Positions 25,901 through 40,900 of a stretch of DNA of 64,000 nucleotides are shown here, piece by piece (positions within the stretch are counted from its first letter, which is position 1; each line of letters opens with the position of its first letter). The notes under the pieces are model-generated. The model searched no databases, was not told the origin of the DNA, and saw nothing but the letters and a program-made list of their open reading frames with translations. The stretch spans positions 26,552,501 through 26,616,500 of the forward strand of contig NC_059347.1 of NCBI RefSeq assembly GCF_019703515.2. Direction: 5' to 3'. Position numbers and translations under genes: made by a program. This DNA comes from Myxocyprinus asiaticus. Taxonomy: Eukaryota; Chordata; Actinopteri; Cypriniformes; Catostomidae.

Positions 25901-28900
25901 GTATGTGTAAGCATACTTGGCAATAAAGCTCATTCTGATTCTGATTCTGATCTTTGAGAGTATAACTAAGAATGTATATAATTTTTTGTTCCTCAGGTTT
26001 TGTGGAGGCCTTATACTTGATGTCAAAAGAAAAATCCCCTTCTTCTTCAGCGATTTCTACGATGCACTACACATCCAGTCTTTGTCTGCCATTCTTTTCA
26101 TCTACCTGGGAACAGTAACCAATGCCATCACTTTCGGAGGATTGCTAGGGGACGCCACAGAAAACATGCAGGTGAGGATATTTATGCTCTGTACCCAGGC
26201 CTTTCTAAATAAGATTCAAACCAAGCCCACCATGGATTATAGTGTAATTCAATCATGGTGAATCTTTAACTTATGCAGATTTTGAGAACCTTCTTCTCTG
26301 TCCTCCTTTTGAAATGTTACCTCAGTTCACTGGCAAGTCATGCAAGGAAGTTAAATTCTCACAGTTTATAGACTAATCTGTCTTGAAGAGGAATTCGGAG
26401 GGGCTGGTCAATGTTTTAGCTCAGGGGAGCCCTTCAGGCATTGTCGAGTAGCAAAATGGCATAAATTTGAGAGACCTAAAAGTAATTTTGAGAAATTTTG
26501 CATGCAGACTGCAAAGCAGAACACAGAAGTGTCTGTGATTAGAAAACAGATATATTTGTGCAGACTCATAAACACAAAATCTTTCTTAATAACTCTAAAA
26601 CTTGAAACAGTGGTTACATTTAAATATTTTGTGATGGTAGGCGGTAGAGGGCTTTATAATCTCATACCTATATTGACTAGCTAATTATAAAAAGTATTTC
26701 AGCAAAACATTCATTGTTATGCTGCTGTTTTGGACATTATTTACTGCTACCTTTGTATTTGATGTTGACTTGATTTTTAGTTAATTGTTCAGATAATTTA
26801 TTTCAGTTGTTTCATTTATTTGAACTGTTCGACATAAATGGACGTCATGTTGTGTGTTTTATGAGGTTAGAAAAACAATCAGCCCTGATAAAGGCAAAAA
26901 TTGCCCCTAAAAAAAATTCCAGGGTTGCAACTAAATAGAATAATTAGGTTCTGACACTGTATCAAATGACTTTGCAAAAGCAGTTGGCACAACAGGTCTT
27001 TCAAGCACAGGGATCAATAAACCAGACTTTCTCCAAGGAATATGATGGTGTTTAAACCAAAGTGGGGTTTTGCCCAAACACTTTTGACTCTACCTCTTTG
27101 TGTATTGTATGAAGGGTGTGCTGGAGAGCTTTCTGGGTACAGCGGTGACTGGAGCTGTCTTTTGTCTCCTAGCTGGGCAGCCTTTGACCATCCTCAGCAG
27201 TACAGGGCCAGTGCTTGTGTTTGAAAGGCTTCTCTTCAACTTCAGCAGGTGCTTGATCATCTTTTTTCACAGGGTTCCCACAGTCATGGCAAACCTGGAA
27301 ATCAGAGAATTTTGTTATCGTGATTACCAGGCCTAGTGAATATACAGTGGCCCATACAGTGGACACTTAAGTCACATTTAAAAATGTTGATTTCATAGAT
27401 TTAGATAATAAAATATCAAACCAAGTCATATGATGCAAATTTTCTAACTGTACTTTTCACAGTATTTTATTTTTCTCCTTTTTACTGGTCCCAAAGTGTG
27501 ATTTTTACTGGATGTATGAAGTCAGTTCTCCTTAATTTCTATAACATGAATATGTTCCACTAAAGTTGGCAGCCATAAAGTGTTTAAATACCTTGTCTTA
27601 GTTTTAAACAATACAGTACATCTATAGGTTTTTTTAACTTAATTTCCTATCTGCACTATCATCCTCTACAGGGATAATGACTTTGACTACCTAGAATTCC
27701 GTCTTTGGATTGGCCTGTGGTCGGCTTTCTACTGCCTAGTCCTAGTGGCCACTGATGCTAGCTTCCTGGTGCAGTATTTCACACGATTTACAGAAGAAGG
27801 ATTCTCTTCTCTCATCAGCTTCATCTTCATCTATGACGCTTTCAAGAAGATGCTGAAATTAGCCCATTATTACCCAATCAACTCGGACTACAAAATCGAT
27901 TATGTCACGCAATATGACTGCATGTGTATGGCGCCCCCTGTTGGTAAGTCATGAAACAGCCCTTTGATGCTCATATCATGATGGAACCTGCAACTAAATT
28001 AAGGTTTAGTCACAGGTTGCATCGTGATCTGACGTTTATACAGTTTTGTATATTTAAAGGGATAGTTCATCCAGAAATTTAAATTATGTCACCATTTACT
28101 CAAACCAATTGCAAACCCAGTTGACTTTCTTTTTTTAAGGAACACAAAAGGAGATATTAGCCTCAGTCACCATTCATTTTCATTGTATGAAAGAAAGATG
28201 CAGTGAAAGTGAATAGTGTCTAAGACTAACATTCTGCGTAACATCTCCTTTTGTGTTTAATGGAAAAAAGAAAGCCATACAGCCATAATTTTATTTTTTT
28301 AGGGGTGAACTATCCCTTTAACTGAATTTGTACTTTCATTTTAAATTACTTAGTGCCTTCGTAAGCCTCCCACATAGTGTCTACATCAAATGCATGAAAA
28401 GACTGGTGCTGACCAGACAGAAAAAATCTTTTACTGATGCATATATAACATGATTTTGCTTACTGAAGCAAACATGATGTAACACAAAGTGACCTTTTTT
28501 CCCCTTGGTTGGCATCATAATGAGTGAGATGTTACTCCGTCGAGAGTTGAGCTAAAATGCAATGAACATTCTTTAATTCCCCTGCTCGGTTTCACCTTGT
28601 ACTCTATGATAGTACTTCTTCCTGAGTTTATATAATGAGTGTATAAAAATACAGAGTTATTTAATGCTGCTTAACTGGCACTGATACTCAAACAGTGGAA
28701 GCACAAAGTTTGGATATGTAGGATGTTTTTCTCAGTAATAGCTAGATTTGAGGCCTGTCCAACTGTTGTTGAAACATGTCTAGTTCTACATCTGGCAAAT
28801 AATTTCTAAATATGGCCAGCATAAATATTTTAATATAATTGTCCCTTTTGTTGTTCTATTTCTGGTGTTCAAGCGATAGTTCACACCCACATGTTTGTTT

Positions 28901-31900
28901 ATGTGAGTTAAAAACTCAATACAGAGCCTGTAGCAATGAGCAGGTGCATGAAGTTTCCAAGCCACTGTGTTTTATGGATTTAACTGAAGTGGTCATCAGT
29001 CATCAGTTACTCTCATGTGGTTCCAAACCTGTATAACATTCTTTCTTCCATGGAACACAAAAGGAGATGTCAGACCAAATGTTAGGGACTGGCAGCCCCA
29101 GTCACCATTCACTTTCATTGTATGGGAAAAAATGCAATGAAAGTTAATGGTGACTGAGACTAACATTATGTCTGGCATCTTTTGTATTCCATGCATGGAA
29201 TAAAGGAAGTCATATAGGTTTGGAACAACATTAGGGTAAGGAAATGACAAAACCGTAATTTTTTATTTAACTATGCCTTTAACTCTCACTTGTGTCAATT
29301 CCAAAACCTACAAAACAATTATATTGTATCTGCATCAGTCATTAATGCAGATTGACATCTATATTAGTTGACTACTCATGCAGTCTATACACTTGATGTT
29401 TTTGCTTTCAGGTTTTATTTTGGAGTGAAAGTATTTTTCAGTCAGTTATCATACCGCTAAACAATGTCCCCACTAAAGGCCATTTGAGATCCAGACCACT
29501 ATACAATTGCAAAACTTGTTTTTGAAGTTTTAAAGTAATAATTAAATCACTTATTTGTATCAGTGTAATGTTTTATTGCCTAAGTTAGCAGTGATGTTGA
29601 CATTCACTGGTGCTTCACAGATGAAAGATGTGTTTATTGTGCTAGTGAGAATTTGTGTGTGGAGTGGCCTGAGTAGAATGAAGGAACAAACTAGGGGGGT
29701 GGATGCAGACGTGATGTGGTTTGAGGTTAATCTCCTCCATGCGTGTGGTGAATTAAGACAGTACAGAGAGGGCTGGCGGGTGGGACCCTCATCAGCTCAC
29801 ACTGTTTTCCTCTAAACCGCTGTTTGCTCCACTTCGCCCTCCCTTGGCTTCTCTCCAATCCAGTGCTGCAGAGGGAAACAACAGCTGTGTGGAAATGAGG
29901 TCTAGTTAGGGGGAACCCAGCAAAGAGACTCTTTAAAGATTAATGCTGTGGAGAAGTGGTGAATGTTTACAACAATCATTGCAGGCTTGCACGTATGTTG
30001 TGCTTGACTTGCCCACAACCGTGATAAAATGTTTGCTCTCCAGGAGATTAATTCACAGTCTTCTGCCATTTGTGTTGAGAGTTTAAGTGGCCATTTAAAC
30101 ACATTAAACCATTATCTACTGACACCCCAGTGTAAATTGAGCTAAAATAAATTGAAGTTGCCACCAATATGATTAAGTCACTTGTCACAGAAGCTGATTG
30201 TTATAAGATAATGAGAAATTGATTATTAGTCTTGAGTCAAGACTGTGTGGGACAGACAGATAGATAAACAAACAGACTATAGCACAATGGATGGATGGAT
30301 GGATGGATGGATAGATAGAGAGTCACTTTAGAAATGAATGCATGAATTTATTATCACTTATTAAATGTTAAACAATTTAAATGTGTATGGTTCTTTCTGA
30401 GGTCCACTTTTGAAACATTCAACCTTTGTTTTTCAGTTAACACTTCAGACGTATTCATTGATCCACTTGATGAAACATCAATCTGGATTGTAAATTACAC
30501 TGATACAGTAAGTGTTTCCAATTACATCACTGAAATACAGTACTGTGCAAAATAGTCACATCAGATGTTTTACAGAAACATTTGTCTTAAGATGGTTATT
30601 TAATATCTTCTGCTTCAGTGTTTATAGAAAGGGAGGAAAATGCACGCACATCCAATAATTCTACAACAGGTGCTGGATCAAGGCAAAAAGCAGTGAAATA
30701 AAGCTGAAGTGGATCCGCACACTGTTTAACTATTCACTTTTATTAATTTAAAAACAACAGCAATTATCTCATGATCACTCAGTCTCACTTAATAAGAACA
30801 ATTAATTAGAGATAAGTTCAAACGTCAGCAAAACATACATCAGTATCCCACAATTACAAACAATTCACAAACATCAGTGAATCACATGAATGAAACAATG
30901 TCATAATTTAAGTTACAACATTTTAAATAGCAGATATCAGACACAGGTCAAAGTCAACCAAATACAAACACGGTTACAAAGGTAAACGTTATCCCAAAAT
31001 GTCAATAAGTCACAAGAACAGATGGATATCAAAATCCAAGTTAAGACCTTAAAGATACAAAGTGTTAAGTGTAGCCTCTCTTTTTAATACAATTTTATTA
31101 ACATCACCTCTTCTGGGTGATTTGATATGTTCAATACCAATGTATCTAAGAGTTGAAAGATTATGTCTTTTCAAATTAAAATGAACTGCCACAGGTTTCT
31201 TTTGTTCATTTGTACGTATACTACTTGGATGTTCTGCAGTCCTTGTTTTTAGAGCACGTTGTGTTTTTCCAATATAGGCTAATCCACAAGGACATTTAAT
31301 CATGTTAACAACGTTCTTCGTAGTACAAGTGATGACACCCTTGATTTTGAATTCTTTACTTGAATGAGGATGGGAAAAAACATTCGTTTACAACTATAAT
31401 TACCAAATGGGATTGGTGACAAAAAATGAGGGCCCCCCCCCCCCCATAGTCCATAGTCAAATCAGCTCTCACGAAAAGATTATAAATATTAGGGGGGCTT
31501 TTATATACAAATCTAGGTGACACTTTATAAACATCACGAAGAACGGGATCTGAATTTAAAATGTATCATTGTTTGTTGACAATCTTCTTTGAGTCTCTAC
31601 AAATAGGAGAGTATTGGAATGAGCAAACAACTTTATTTTCTTCAAATTTAACCTGTTTTGTGGTTAAGCATGCATCCTGATTTTTATTTTCAAATCTCCT
31701 AACAGCAGACTGTATCCAATTTTCGTTATAACCTCTCTTTCTAAATCTTTTCATTAAGTCAATTAAATAGACTAATAGGTAAACTACGCTTCAGAGGGGT
31801 AGGATGATAACTTTGTCCATGTTGGAGTGTATTACAATCAGTCAGTTTTCAGTACAGATCTGTAGTAAACTTATCTCCATCCCTAATAATCAAAATATCA

Positions 31901-34900
31901 AGAAAATTAATTTGGGATGTGTCAAAATTGACAGTAAATGGAAGATGTTCATCACTGTTATTATGAAAGCGCTGAAACTGTAGCAGTTCATTTTAAGTAC
32001 CAGGTGATGTTAATAAAATTTGATTAAAAAGAGAGGCTACACTTAACTCTTTGTATCCTAAGGGTCTTAACTTGGATTTTGATATCCATCCGTTCTTGTG
32101 ACTTATTGACATTTTGGGATAACGTTTACCTTTGTATCTGTGTTTGTATTTGGTTGACTTTGACCTGTGTCTGATATCTACTATTTAAAACGTTGTTACT
32201 TAAATTACGACATTGTTTCATTCATGTGATTCACTGATGTTTGTGGATACTGATGTATGCTTTGCTGACACTTAAACTTATCTCTAATTAATTGTTCTCA
32301 TTTAGTGAGATTGAGAGATCATGAAATAATTGGAGACTGCATTTCAACATCATTAATTCAGTCTGGGGTTACATGAGGAGACAGAAGCAATTGAGACAGC
32401 CTAAACAGATAAAAGAACAGTGGCAAGCTCTCCACGATGCTTGGAACAACCTCTCGAAAAACTGTGTGCAAGTGTACCTACTGTAGGAGAATTGGTGTTT
32501 TTTTTTTTTGTTTTTTTTTTAGGGCATTGGTTGGTTACAGCAAATATTGATTTATTTGTATTTATTTAAAAAAAAAATTTTTTTTGTTTACTGCACTTTG
32601 AAGTTAATTGATAAATAAAATTATTATGTTTGAAATCAATACAGCTTAAACACTGTACAAAACAGCTTAAAACTTTTACACATTACTGAAATCACCAAAT
32701 GGAATCTGGTACTTAAAGCACAAGAGAAAAGGCATTGTGCATTTTAATCCTTAAATAGTTGGCTGCCCCCTAAAACATTCTCTCCAGACCTTGCTGAAAT
32801 TTATCCCTCATTTCACTCCATGCTGCCACGTCATCCTTTGCCAATAATAGAGAGAGATCTCTATGACTATGGCTTATTCAGATGTTGCCCTCAGATTGAG
32901 ATGACTTAAACAAATTGACCCAAAATACAATCGGTGCCAACATCTTTGTGACTTTCCTGAATGATACATAGGTATTGTTTCACAACCTTTGTGCAATTTT
33001 GAAAAGAGACAGCCTAGGTTGAAGACAGAAAAACACCTGACAATGCATGTGTAACATACTGTACCAGAATATGGAAGGCATTTAATGTTTTGCAACTGTA
33101 TTTAAAGCTGAAGTGTGTAATTTCTGCACCAAACGGTATAGCAAAAATAATGAAACGGGTTTAAACAGGTTTTCTGAGCACACCCCTGTCAGTCATTGGT
33201 TTGATGAACAGATAGTCCCACCCCGGTTGTTTTGTTTTTTTGTTTTTTGTTTTGGATGCTCAAACAAACACAGCCACAGTGTTTAAACTTTCTAGGAAAT
33301 CAACCTACAAATGACTTTCTTATAGTTTTCTTTGCATATTAATTTGGGAAATAAGTATTCAACTTGGAAAAAAGTACACACTTCAACTTTAACATAAATG
33401 TGACAGCTTTAACAACAATCTTTGTTTTACATTGTTCCAAACAGTTGTTGGATTTTTATATTTTATATTCTAACAATGTGTTTGAAATTATGTTTTGCGT
33501 CATTTATGCAGCATTCAAATACTAGCTGGTCATCCCTATCAAAGAAGGAATGTCTAAAAAATGGTGGGGAACTCGTGGGCAATGCCTGCGACTTTGTGCC
33601 CGACATCACCCTCATTTCTTTCATCCTTTTCTTTGGCACCTACACCTGCTCCATGTGTCTGAAGAAATTCAAGACCAGCCCTTTCTTTCCTACTACTGTA
33701 AGTAGCCACACTGCTATAATGCCTTCTCTGTCAACCTGTAGCATATTTGTTATAGATTTGCCAATAGGGATGTACATTTTCAGATATTTTCATAATCGAT
33801 TGTCGTGTAAATCAGAATCAGCTTTTTTTTAAAATTACTGATCAATTAATTGATTAGTCGTTAACATTAATATGTGCATGTAGCCCACTGTTTAAATATA
33901 ATTTAAATTAATACATAGTATTGGCATTTTCCTCTTAAAATATTCGTAGTTAAGTGTTTTTTAAAACTTACGAATTAGTACGAATTTTTTAAATTGTTTA
34001 ATTACTGTTAATGAATTACTAGTAATAATAACTTGTATACAATATGCATATGAGTTCATTAAAACTTCACATTGTGAATCATGGGATATATTGGACCTTT
34101 GGATAAATTTTTTTATTTGAAATTAAGTCAAATCATAACACGCTGCGTAAACAGTACAAAACATACTGCTTCTCTGGTGATAGTGAGATGTCAGGTAAAT
34201 GTACCTTCATGCTCTCCCGTTGATCACTGACGTAATTGTAGGTTGGGATGAAACAAGGAGACCGGCAGCTCAACAGTGCTTATTGTCATGTTGTTCTTTC
34301 AAACACTATTACAGTGTATGCAAAAACATAATGTTAATTTGTAGAGAAATGCTCCAACACTGATTACAGTGTTCTTCTTCTGTGATGCGGAAAAGATGTG
34401 ACAAGCAGCACCCAAGTGCCCTCTAGCTAAACTGAAATTAATTAATCAACGATCGATAAGCTAAATCGATCAAATTATTAATGACAAATAATTGATTATC
34501 AATTAATCATTAACCTACCTATTTGCTAATATCTGGCTCTAATCCATACTGTGCACATAGAGGCAGTCATTATTTAGCCAACCTGCCTCTAATCCATATT
34601 GCTAGCATGTCGGTGGCGATTGTTTTACAAATATAGATTCTAGTCTTTACTGCAGTTGAAGAGGCTAGCTAGGCTAGCAATGGATATGCTTCATTCTTTT
34701 TGGTTCCTCAAAAAATGTTTTTCCATCTTAGGTGAGGAAGCTCATAAGTGACTTCGCCATTATTCTGGCCATTTTGATCTTTTGTGGTGTCGACGCTCTG
34801 GTTGGGGTAGATACACCAAAGCTCATAGTGCCAAGTGAATTTAAGGTAAACTTCCTGTCCATATTGTCCTCACAGTTGCTTAGTCTGTTAAACAGGCTTC

Positions 34901-37900
34901 CCATTGTTATGGAAAATCTGGAGAAGTCGACTTTAAAAGTACATTTCTATCAATAATCAATATGCATTTTTCTTGTTATGTTCTGCTTGAAAATATTTGA
35001 TCTGCTTATTATTTTTCTTTGATAAGGTTAAACTTGCTTGCAAGCCAGAATTATATCTGATATGTCAGTGAATCGTTCTTTTGAAACAGACAAAAAGTAT
35101 TCACAAATCAGTCTAAATGATTCATTAGAGAATCTTTGAATTTAAATGATTTTTAAAAATATGGCATTAACAAACAACTGGAAAGGTCATGGAAAAATCA
35201 TGGAAATGCTTTGGCCATAAAGTATGGGAACCCTCATGAAAGCATACTGTAGCTGGCACACTACCTTTTTTGCATCTTATTTATAGAAACACATGAGTCA
35301 TTGCTTATTCGCTCTCCATAAATTCAATGCAGTTTACCAAATCTGCTCAGGACGTTACTGTTTGTTTCCTGTAAACATTTGCCAAGTGCCTTGACTAAAT
35401 AACTAATCCTCAAACTGCACTCCTCATGTCTGCAGCCAACAAGCCCAAACCGTGGTTGGTTTGTGCCACCGTTTGGAGGTAACCCCTGGTGGGTGTACCT
35501 GGCAGCAGCTCTGCCTGCTCTGCTGGTCACCATCCTGCTCTTCATGGATCAACAGATCACCGCTGTCATTGTCAATCGCAAGGAGCACAAGCTTAAGGTA
35601 GGCCTGCTGTGTAATTCTCTCCCGAGCCAGATGGTTTATCACGCTCATTTTGAGCCACCCAGGACCACAGGAAACACTTGCAGCGCCGTGGGCAACTTAC
35701 TAGAAACACACTTCAATACGGGCATATTTATAGAAAGTCTCTTTATGAATAGAGCTTTTTATAGCTTTTGTCTGGATGATGTGAGTCGACACTTTGAGTC
35801 AAAAATAGATTTAAAGTATTCAAACAGATGGTTTTTTGAAACTTGTGCCAGCCATGAATACCAAGAATAACAAATTCAGGAAGTAATATCTGTAAATTTG
35901 GGAAGACTTTATAATAAGGTTGTATAATTAACATTTGTCACCACAATTGGTAGCATGAACTGCAATGAACACACTGTAAAAATTAAAAACGTGATTGTTA
36001 CCTTTAGGCAGGGACTAAAAACAGTTCAAGGAACGAAAACAAAAACCAAAAACGAATTAAATGTTTAGCGTAACGTAACCAAAAACCGGAACAAAGTGAT
36101 TTTCAATTGTTCCAGATTGAAAACGTTATTTTTAAATGCTGGTAATCGGTTATAACCGGTTAATTTTGTTCTGATAATTTTTTCATGAAACTAAAGGCCA
36201 AAGTGTTTATCAAAGTAAATTTCTGGAGCTACATCACTTCATGTTGCCTGAAAAAAAATGAAACGTGCTTTGATCCTGAAGGAAACTGCTGCATCACACA
36301 TTTCTTTGCCTAATTGCCTGTTGCATTCTGTGAATAAAGACCTTTTTAACAACTATGTATAATTACTAAATATACATGCACAGCTAATCCAGATACAAGG
36401 AAAACATTATTAGAGGTAAAAAGAACTTTTCTCAGTTGTTTCCAAGTCTTCACTGAATTATTGTTAGATATGATGCATTAACACAGATTTGATTGCTGCC
36501 ATGTTTTGACTTAGAAGCAGATCTGTAAATAAAATTATACTTAACTGTTAATTAACTGCTTGTTATGATTTCTGTGCCGATAAATCCACCACACAGGAAA
36601 AAAACAAATTTAACATATTTTAGCTTATTTTGGTGAGGCAAGTGGCTTAATTTGTGCTTGTTTTACCAGACCATGTTGCTTGTTTCTCTTGCGAGATCTG
36701 GCAACACTGCAATTGGTATTTCACCCACCCCTTATTGCAGAGTACTGTAATTTTAAAAAGAACGTTATTAACTGTTATTTTATTTTGTTCTAACCGGTAA
36801 CCTTTTGGAAAGGAGACTGCGGAACTTCTGAACCGGAACGAAAATATACTGTTTTTGCTCAGAACGAACCGAAATGAAAAACATTTTGTTTTTAATCCCT
36901 GTCTTTAGGAGCAATTTCTATCTGATTTAATCTTTAAAAAAAATAAAAAATTGTTGTTGCAACCTAATGCATTCAGGTTGATTTGGTGATAATAAATAAT
37001 ATTTTTGACTTGAATAGAAACAATTAATTTAGATGTTACCACATGAAACACATTTACAGTAGGTAAAAAAACATTTCTTTAGTGCACAAACTTAAACAGC
37101 ATCTGTTAATTTTGGTTAATGTTACTTTCTACATACATACTGTATACTAATATATTTTTGACATTAGAAGTTGTATATGTTAATATTAGGTAGTGCATTG
37201 TGACCTAACATGAACTAACAAAAACAAATATTATCATGCCATCCCAGCTGTGTATGACTTTCTTTCTTCTGCTGAACAAAAATTAAGATTTTTAGAAGAC
37301 TATTTCAGCTCTGTAGGTCCAAACTATGCAAGTGAATGGGTGTCAAAATTTTGAAGTTCCAAAATGCACATAAAGGCAGCATAAAAGTAATCCATAAGAC
37401 TGCAGTGGTTAAATCTATATCTTCAGAAGTGATATGCTAGGTATGATTGAGAACAGATCAATATTTTTTATTTTTTTTTACCATAAATTCTCCTCTCTGC
37501 CCAGTAGGTGGGGATATGCTCAAAGAATGCAAATCGTCAAAACTAAAGAAGAAGAATGTGAAAGTAAAATTGGAAATTGATAGTAAAAAAAAAAAAAAAA
37601 AACAATCTCTCATCATTTAACCTCATGCCATCCCAGATGTGTATGACTTTCTTTCTTCTGCTAAATACAACTTGAAAAGGAGTTATATTTTGGTCTGTTC
37701 TCACCTAAAAACCAACTGGATCACTTTAGAAGACATTGATTTAACCTCTGGAGTTTTATGGATTATGCTTATGGTGACTTGATCTGCTTTTTGGGGCTTC
37801 AAAGGCCTGGTCACCATTCACTTACATTGTGAGAACCTGCAGAGTGGAAATATTCTTCAAAAAAATCTTTGTTTGTGTTCTGCAGAAGAAAGAAAGTCAT

Positions 37901-40900
37901 ACACATCTTAGATAGCATGAGGGTGAATAAATGATGAGAGAATTTTTGCTTTTGCATGAACAATTCCTTTAACAAAGAGGTAAAATACTGTTGAAAATTG
38001 TTAGTTCATGATAGCTCATGCATTAACAGGAAGAAAGTGTTGCTGTGTATTTGAATTAGTAAGGAAGGAACACTACTTTTCTTTCAGTTCATTTTTGTAA
38101 ATATGTAAGATGATGGCTAGGCAGTCCTTGTGGAGAGATAAGAATGATTTTCCATCATTTCGCAAGAATAATTTTTCTTCTTCATATTTATATGTTTAAA
38201 CATTAAAACCCATTGCATTTCGCTAAGCGTTTTTACTTGATCACTGCAATGTTGTTCCAAATGGGAACAAGTTCTGAACAGTGGAACAAAGAGAAATCAT
38301 GAATCAGACAAAAGCAAGCCATTCTTTCTCTTGTGAGACAGTTTTTGAAACATTGTGTCCTCTTACTATAATACCTCCTCATGGAAGAACTTTTATTGTA
38401 AAAGTCACGAGTCTCTGTGACATACTGTATCTGTATCTGTGCTTTTCTATTGAAAGCCACATCTGGGTGGTCTCATTATAATTGGTAGTACTTATTGTGT
38501 ATACATGCATTTTTCTACATTTGGATTGCCACTGAAACATAAAATATCAACGGCAAAGTATATACATAGAGTTTCTATACGTAAATGCTTTTATGTATGT
38601 GGAACTTTTTAGTGAAATACAAATCTTCATTAATCCCCTGATAACTGGTCAAAACTGACATTGCCAGAACCTTAATAAAGATATACCCCATGTGACAGAG
38701 TACAAAACTCAAAGCATAGTGGGACTCTCATTTATTTAAATGATGGGGAAACATTGTCAGAAAAAAACCTTTTAATAGCAGATGTATTTATCCAAATGGG
38801 AAGACATTGCACTCTATGTATGACTGAATCTACTTACCTTAAAAGCTCATCAATGAAATATATGTGAAATGTGTATGTGGCATTTATCATAAAGACATGA
38901 TTTCAACTTATGAATTCAATATTCTATTAACCTCAAAGGATTTGTAAACATTTGTACATCTCTGATGTTGTTCATACATTTCTTTACATTTGCTGTCAAT
39001 GCATTGATATTGTAGGTTTCAGTGTCTATTCAAAAATAAAAAAAATGCGTGTCTGCTAGAACAACACTTTACGTATGAATACCTATGAATACTAATGAGA
39101 TCACATTGTCAAGCTGTATGTCAGTATCTAGCACTCAATAAACTTGATGGATTTTTTTAAGACTGATGAAAGAGTCAGCTGTTGAGTTGTCATTAAATGT
39201 TCTTGATTCCCAATAATAATATAATTCTTTGTAACCAACCTTCTTTTCTTTGGTCTTCATCAGAAAGGTGCAGGCTACCATCTGGACCTGTTCTGGGTAG
39301 CTGTTCTGTTAGCAGTGTGCTCTTTTATGGGTCTGCCCTGGTATGTAGCTGCTACGGTTATTTCCATTGCTCACATTGACAGCTTGAAGATGGAGACAGA
39401 GACATCTGCCCCTGGTGAACAGCCCAAATTTTTGGGTGTCAGGTAAGTTCTGAAATATAGGAAAGATAAAAAGTAACTAAATAAATAAAAATTAAGTGAT
39501 TGTAAAAATTTCTTGTATGGTTGTACAACTATTGTAACTGGCACTTTAGGTTGCAGGTCTGGTCTGACAGCAGGGTAAAAAACAATACTGAATCAAGATA
39601 AAAAAAATGCAAATAACCATAAAATTGTGCATAGGATAGCAAAATCCAACATAAATAGGTTTATTAACTTTTTAAAGGGATGAGGAAACACTTCCCAAAT
39701 CTTTTATTGTTGACATCAAAGGCTGTGCGTCTAACATGAAAAGGATGCGGGGAAAAAACCCATAAACAAAACTATACAAGATAAAAGAAAATACAACCCA
39801 GAATTCATTAAATACGAGCTCACTTGAAACAAGGATAAACTGTTTTGTACCGACAACGTATTTTGTGTGAGATTAATATTATTTGAATTATTCAATCATA
39901 ATTTATATTTAAAATTATTAACATTAGTAAATGTCATTGTTTCGTCATTTTATTTTACTTTTGTAGAATAAGCAATTTTGTTATTGTGTTGGGTCATCAC
40001 TTCTGAAGCAAAACCAGTTGAGAACCACAGCACTAGTAGACGTATTTTGCGCCATTCTTTGACTACAGAGTTCACCTCACAGGGGCAGCTCTTAAAAGGC
40101 TGCTTGTTTGATTAATCTCCAAGGGGATTTATTGATGCAGCTGTAAGCTGAACAAATGTATACAGGCATATTTCTGCTGAAAACACAACCACCAGTATTT
40201 AGGTCATGTTTTTAACACTTTTGCACTTCAGTTAACCAATCAGATATTTGTTTACTTTCCGAAAAGTATGATAATGAAAATTAACAGTATATTTCATTGC
40301 TGTTATTTTAGTTGAGTAGCTGTTTAAAATGAACTTTGTCACTGCATGTTGATATCAGGTATAGTGAAGATGCTCTGTGAAGTCTTTGTACATGCTTTTC
40401 CATTTTTTCCAACCAGACAGGTCTTATAAAGCCCTACAAAGTGTGCAAAGTTTAAAAACCCTTAGTTTTAGCACAGTGGTTGATTTGCAGGTGAATATTG
40501 GGTCCTTAGTTGTTGTCTTGGATGCAATAGTAATGGATTAGCATTTACACTACAAATACAATATGGTCACTGCCAAGTGACTTATTATTATAATTACAAA
40601 TTAATTCATGAAAATTTGTTGCAATCATTAGCATACATAGACATGTTAGGGTTCCCACGGTCACGGAAAACCTGGAAATATCAGGGAATTTTAAAATTGT
40701 TATTTCCAGGCCTGGAAAAGTCATGTAAATCAATAAAATCATGGACTCCAAAAGTCATGGAGTTTTTTTATAATTAATATATTTATATTTATTATGTTCT
40801 GTCCTAAAATATTTAACCAGGGTGTTACGTTACACTGGATTAAAAACCCATGGTGAAGAGTTATATATCATGTTATTTACAGGGTTGGGGAGTAACGGAA

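Larger units (their letters stand above)
30761..32332 (-). mobile_element. Penelope-like retroelement fragment with inverted flanking arms
   Basis: On the minus strand the centre encodes the C-terminal part of a Penelope-like protein with a GIY-YIG endonuclease. The flanks are inverted copies of each other: 30761-31088 and 32023-32332. Penelope-like elements are known for such LTR-like arms in direct or inverted orientation. Most of the reverse transcriptase is absent or too decayed to read. Confidence 0.78.

Noticed and set aside
26172..26261. Extension of the TM1 exon to 26261
   Set aside because: The donor CAG|GTGAGG at 26171 fits phase with the next exon; the extension is intron.
33698..33832. 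Extension of the TM6 exon
   Set aside because: Intron read-through after ACT|GTAAGT; no homology to NBCe1.
35598..35870. Extended coding beyond the TM8 exon
   Set aside because: Read-through into the intron after a clear GTAGGC donor; the sequence matches no SLC4 protein.
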